From assembly GCA_045599365.1 (NCBI GenBank), contig JAZRVS010000009.1:1-8500 (forward strand): a DNA stretch of 8,500 bases, written 5' to 3'. Numbering within the stretch: position 1 is the first letter of the stretch; each line of letters opens with the position of its first letter. Positions 6,445 to 8,500 of the stretch are shown in pieces. Source of the DNA: UBA1715 sp045599365. GTDB taxonomy: Bacteria > Bacteroidota > Bacteroidia > Bacteroidales > UBA1715. Below the pieces are notes generated by a model that was not told the origin of the DNA, did not search any database, and saw only the letters and a list, made by a program, of their open reading frames with translations. Both the position numbers and the translations under genes were made by a program.

Positions 6445-6535
6445 GATTAGTGATTAACGATTAATGATTAACGATTAGTGATTAGTAACTCTTATCTCTT
6501 AATTCTTAACTCTTAATTCTTAACTCCTACCTCTC
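6445..6535. repeat. Array of thirteen contiguous 7-bp degenerate repeats
   Basis: The 91 bp divide without gaps into thirteen heptamers. Six are of the form GATTARY or GATTAAT (GATTAGT, GATTAAC, GATTAAT, GATTAAC, GATTAGT, GATTAGT; 6445-6486). Seven are of the form AAYTCTT and decayed variants (AACTCTT, ATCTCTT, AATTCTT, AACTCTT, AATTCTT, AACTCCT, ACCTCTC; 6487-6535). The array ends at the base before the mqnC stop codon (6536-6538, read on the minus strand). It resembles the short tandemly repeated heptamers known from cyanobacteria and seen in intergenic DNA of other groups. It holds no gene and no clear hairpin. Confidence 0.85.
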
Positions 6536-7627
6536 TTATTCCAGTTCGTAGTTTTGTTTTCTTCTTCTTGGAATAAATCCTTCCTCCAAAATTGCATCGT
6601 GTAATTCGTTTTTATGGACAGAATAACATGCTCCCGCTTTTGAAACAACATTTTCTTCTATCATTATTGAACCTAAATCGTCGGCTCCACCATGTAGGCA
6701 GATTTGTGCTGTTGGCAATCCAACTGTAAGCCAAGAAGCTTGTATATGATGTATGTTGGGTAACATTATTCTGCTTATTGCTATCATTCGAATGTATTCG
6801 TTTCGTTTGATTTGAAATTTTTCTCCTTCAAGTTTTTCTAAAACGGTTCCCTTGCTACAAAATGGCCACGGAATGAATGCCGAAAATCCCTCTGAGTTTG
6901 TTGGCTTTTCGTACTGTACTTCTCGCAAGTAAACTAAATGTTGCATTCGTTCTTCTATAGTTTCTATATGTCCATACATCATTGTTGCTGATGTTGTCAT
7001 ATTCATTTGGTGAGCTTCTCGCATTACGTTGAGCCATGTTTGCACATCGCATTTCCCAGGAGATAAAAATTTTCTGACTCTATCACTCAAAATTTCTGCT
7101 CCAGCGCCAGGAAGACTATCAAGTCCAGATGCTTTAAGACTTTCTAACACCTCGCGAATGCTCATATTTGCCCGTTTTGCTATATATGCTATTTCGGGTG
7201 GACCTAATGCGTGTAATTTTATATTGGGATGCCGATGCTTTAATTCAGAAAATAAATTTTTATAGAAATCTATTCCCAGTTTTGGGTGCATTCCACCTTG
7301 TATAAGTAGTTGATTTCCACCTAATTGTTCTAACTCTTCTATTTTTTTGTCGTATTCATCTATAGTTGTAATGTATATGCCGTCTTCGTTAATTTTTTTA
7401 TGAAAATTACAAAATTTACATCCTGAAATACAAGCATTTGTGATGTTTACATTTCTATCTATAATCCATGAGACTACGTTGTTTGGTCGAAACTGCTTTC
7501 GTATGTTGTCGGCTGTTGCTTGAAGCAAGGCTAATGGCGCATTTTTATAGAGAAATGTGCCTTCTTCAACAGATAAATCTTGTAATTTTATCGCTTTCGT
7601 TAAAAGATTGTGTACGTCAAACGTCAT
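6536..7627 (-). CDS. mqnC: Cyclic dehypoxanthinyl futalosine synthase, radical SAM (MqnC)
   Basis: MqnC is a radical S-adenosylmethionine enzyme that cyclises dehypoxanthinyl futalosine in the futalosine route to menaquinone. Counting from ATG 7627 (363 residues), the 4Fe-4S ligands are Cys66, Cys70 and Cys73 in ACISGCKFCNF. Family motifs follow in order: IQGGMHP (109-115), HALGPPEIAYIAKR (139-152), GLDSLPGAGAEIL (168-180), SATMMYGHIET (213-223), SAFIPW (249-254), IQASWLTVG (295-303) and GSIMIEENVVSKAG (319-332). This order and wording fits MqnC better than the relatives MqnE or CofH. The frame is open upstream to a TTG at 7645, but the ATG at 7627 is preferred because it leaves a normal leader behind a good -10-like motif. 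No other mqn gene is in the window. It is divergent from pepA and not linked to it in function. Confidence 0.88.
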   Translation of the reverse strand: MTFDVHNLLTKAIKLQDLSVEEGTFLYKNAPLALLQATADNIRKQFRPNNVVSWIIDRNVNITNACISGCKFCNFHKKINEDGIYITTIDEYDKKIEELEQLGGNQLLIQGGMHPKLGIDFYKNLFSELKHRHPNIKLHALGPPEIAYIAKRANMSIREVLESLKASGLDSLPGAGAEILSDRVRKFLSPGKCDVQTWLNVMREAHQMNMTTSATMMYGHIETIEERMQHLVYLREVQYEKPTNSEGFSAFIPWPFCSKGTVLEKLEGEKFQIKRNEYIRMIAISRIMLPNIHHIQASWLTVGLPTAQICLHGGADDLGSIMIEENVVSKAGACYSVHKNELHDAILEEGFIPRRRKQNYELE

Positions 7628-7641
7628 TTTTATTATCTTTA
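7608..7641 (+). promoter_or_regulatory. Weak promoter candidate for pepA
   Basis: TTG (7608-7610), a 23-bp spacer and TATCTTTA (7634-7641, one mismatch from TAnnTTTG) lie 22 bp before the pepA ATG. The -33 part falls inside the 5' end of mqnC, as it must, since only 36 bp separate the two starts. Confidence 0.25.
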
Positions 7642-7656
7642 CCAATAATTTCGATA

Positions 7657-7690
7657 CAAAAATATGGAAATACTTTTTGATTCTACTGAA
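7657..7690 (-). promoter_or_regulatory. Candidate promoter for mqnC
   Basis: On the minus strand TATTTTTG (7664-7657) exactly matches TAnnTTTG. A poor -33 (TTCAG, 7690-7686) lies 21 bp upstream. Transcription from about 7651 would leave a leader of roughly 24 nt before ATG 7627. The -7 element touches the first base of the pepA ATG, and the -33 lies within pepA coding sequence. Confidence 0.4.
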
Positions 7691-8500
7691 TTGGCTGAAA
7701 AATACAAATTGAGAATCTTTTTGGTTCAGTCGTTTGATGAAGTTTTAGATTGTAATTTGTCTGATTTTGAACAACAATTGGTTGCTGCAAAAAAACAAAA
7801 TGACCACGAATTTTTGTGGATAGAAACGGTTGATAGAACATCTTTTTTTGTGCAAATAAAAAATCTTCAGGATTACGAATATGCAGAAAAATTGAGGAAA
7901 TTGGGGTGCGATGTTTGTCATGCGGTGTTGAAGGTAAAGCAAAACGAGGTCGTTATAAAAAATGTTTCATCTTCAACGGAGAATGTTACAGCTTTTTTGG
8001 AAGGATTCACTCTCTGTCAATATTGCTTTGATAAATATTCACAAAAACTGACAAAGAAATCTTTTGATAAAGTGGTTTGTTGTGGCCGAGATTGTGGAAA
8101 TATAGCGGAATTGAATACAATATTACAAGGCGTTTCTGTAACAAAAAATCTCATCAATGAGCCAAATAATGTATGTACGGCTGAATATTTTGCGAAACAA
8201 GCAGTTGAAATTTTTAAAGGAACCAAAGCGGAAGTATTTGTTCGTGAAAAAGTGTGGATTGAAAATGAAAAAATGGGCGGTTTGTTGGCTGTAAATAAGG
8301 GCAGTATGTTACCTCCACGATTTGTACACATTGCATGGAATCCTAAAAAAGATTCATCTCAACCAATTGTGTTGGTAGGTAAGGGTATTGTTTTTGATGC
8401 TGGTGGTTTGAGTTTGAAGTCAACAACATATATGGAGACCATGAAGTCGGATATGAGTGGCGCAGCGACTGTTTTGGGCGTAATGAAGGTAATTGTCGAT
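7664..8500 (+). CDS. pepA: Leucyl aminopeptidase, M17 family, 5' part only
   Basis: M17 enzymes are cytosolic hexamers that remove N-terminal residues from peptides using two metal ions. From ATG 7664 the frame stays open for 279 codons to the window edge; full-length relatives have about 500 residues, so roughly the C-terminal 45% is missing. The N-terminal non-catalytic domain is about 1-150 and includes the conserved AFLEGFTLCQYCFDKY (110-125). The catalytic domain begins near NLINEPNNVCTAEYFA (162-177). VLVGKGIVFDAGGLSLKS (236-253) supplies metal ligands Lys240 and Asp245 and the catalytic Lys252, and MKSDMSGAATVLGVM (260-274) supplies Asp263. The NTDAEGRL motif with the remaining ligands lies beyond the window. 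Nine cysteines fall within the first 171 residues, several paired as CxxC (82/85, 118/121), which is unusual. The family assignment is firm; the gene symbol is by family. Confidence 0.9.
   Translation, partial: MEILFDSTELAEKYKLRIFLVQSFDEVLDCNLSDFEQQLVAAKKQNDHEFLWIETVDRTSFFVQIKNLQDYEYAEKLRKLGCDVCHAVLKVKQNEVVIKNVSSSTENVTAFLEGFTLCQYCFDKYSQKLTKKSFDKVVCCGRDCGNIAELNTILQGVSVTKNLINEPNNVCTAEYFAKQAVEIFKGTKAEVFVREKVWIENEKMGGLLAVNKGSMLPPRFVHIAWNPKKDSSQPIVLVGKGIVFDAGGLSLKSTTYMETMKSDMSGAATVLGVMKVIVD

Noticed and set aside
7628..7645. Upstream TTG (7645) as the mqnC start
   Set aside because: It would add six residues, needs a rare start codon, and would leave almost no leader behind the best -7 motif; ATG 7627 fits better.
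1..8500. Defence island, biosynthetic cluster, phage or transposon
   Set aside because: All long frames on both strands were assigned to housekeeping families; there are no transposase, integrase, toxin, nuclease or CRISPR-like spacer patterns.

Overview
The window looks like ordinary chromosome from an AT-rich (roughly 35% G+C by eye) member of the Bacteroidota. The evidence is protein style (a long NusB with an extra N-terminal region, a DUF1573 lipoprotein beside YajC, and RF1 and GpsA resembling Bacteroidales copies), A/T-rich start regions mostly without Shine-Dalgarno sequences, and several matches to the Bacteroidota promoter pattern TTTG...TAnnTTTG. I cannot name the genus. I see no tRNA, rRNA, CRISPR, transposase, phage or defence gene.

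Layout: (1) Positions 1-4300, plus strand, a tight run of four genes: the 3' part of gpsA (glycerol-3-phosphate dehydrogenase), prfA (release factor 1), ugd (UDP-glucose 6-dehydrogenase) and a LolC/LolE-type ABC permease whose start overlaps ugd or begins at a non-ATG codon. (2) Positions 4301-4590, non-coding: a promoter-like motif followed about 65 nt later by a GC-rich terminator hairpin (a candidate small RNA), a short heptamer-repeat relic, and a perfect 18-bp palindromic terminator serving the two converging transcription units. (3) Positions 4591-6375, minus strand: nusB, a DUF1573 lipoprotein and yajC, read in that order. (4) Positions 6376-6535, non-coding: a nusB promoter candidate and a contiguous array of thirteen 7-bp repeat units that ends exactly at the stop codon of the next gene. 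(5) Positions 6536-7627, minus strand: mqnC, a radical-SAM enzyme of the futalosine route to menaquinone. (6) Positions 7664-8500, plus strand, divergent from mqnC across only 36 bp: the 5' part of an M17 leucyl aminopeptidase (pepA) that runs off the window.

The genes are mostly housekeeping: lipid precursor, translation termination, sugar nucleotide for surface polysaccharide, lipoprotein/ABC export, Sec accessory, antitermination, quinone and peptide turnover. They are not a dedicated system. The points worth a second look are the non-coding structures (candidate sRNA, heptamer array, intercistronic hairpin), the unusual permease start, a His in the RF1 GxGGQ loop, and clustered cysteines in the aminopeptidase N-terminal domain. 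I found no convincing undescribed multi-gene system.
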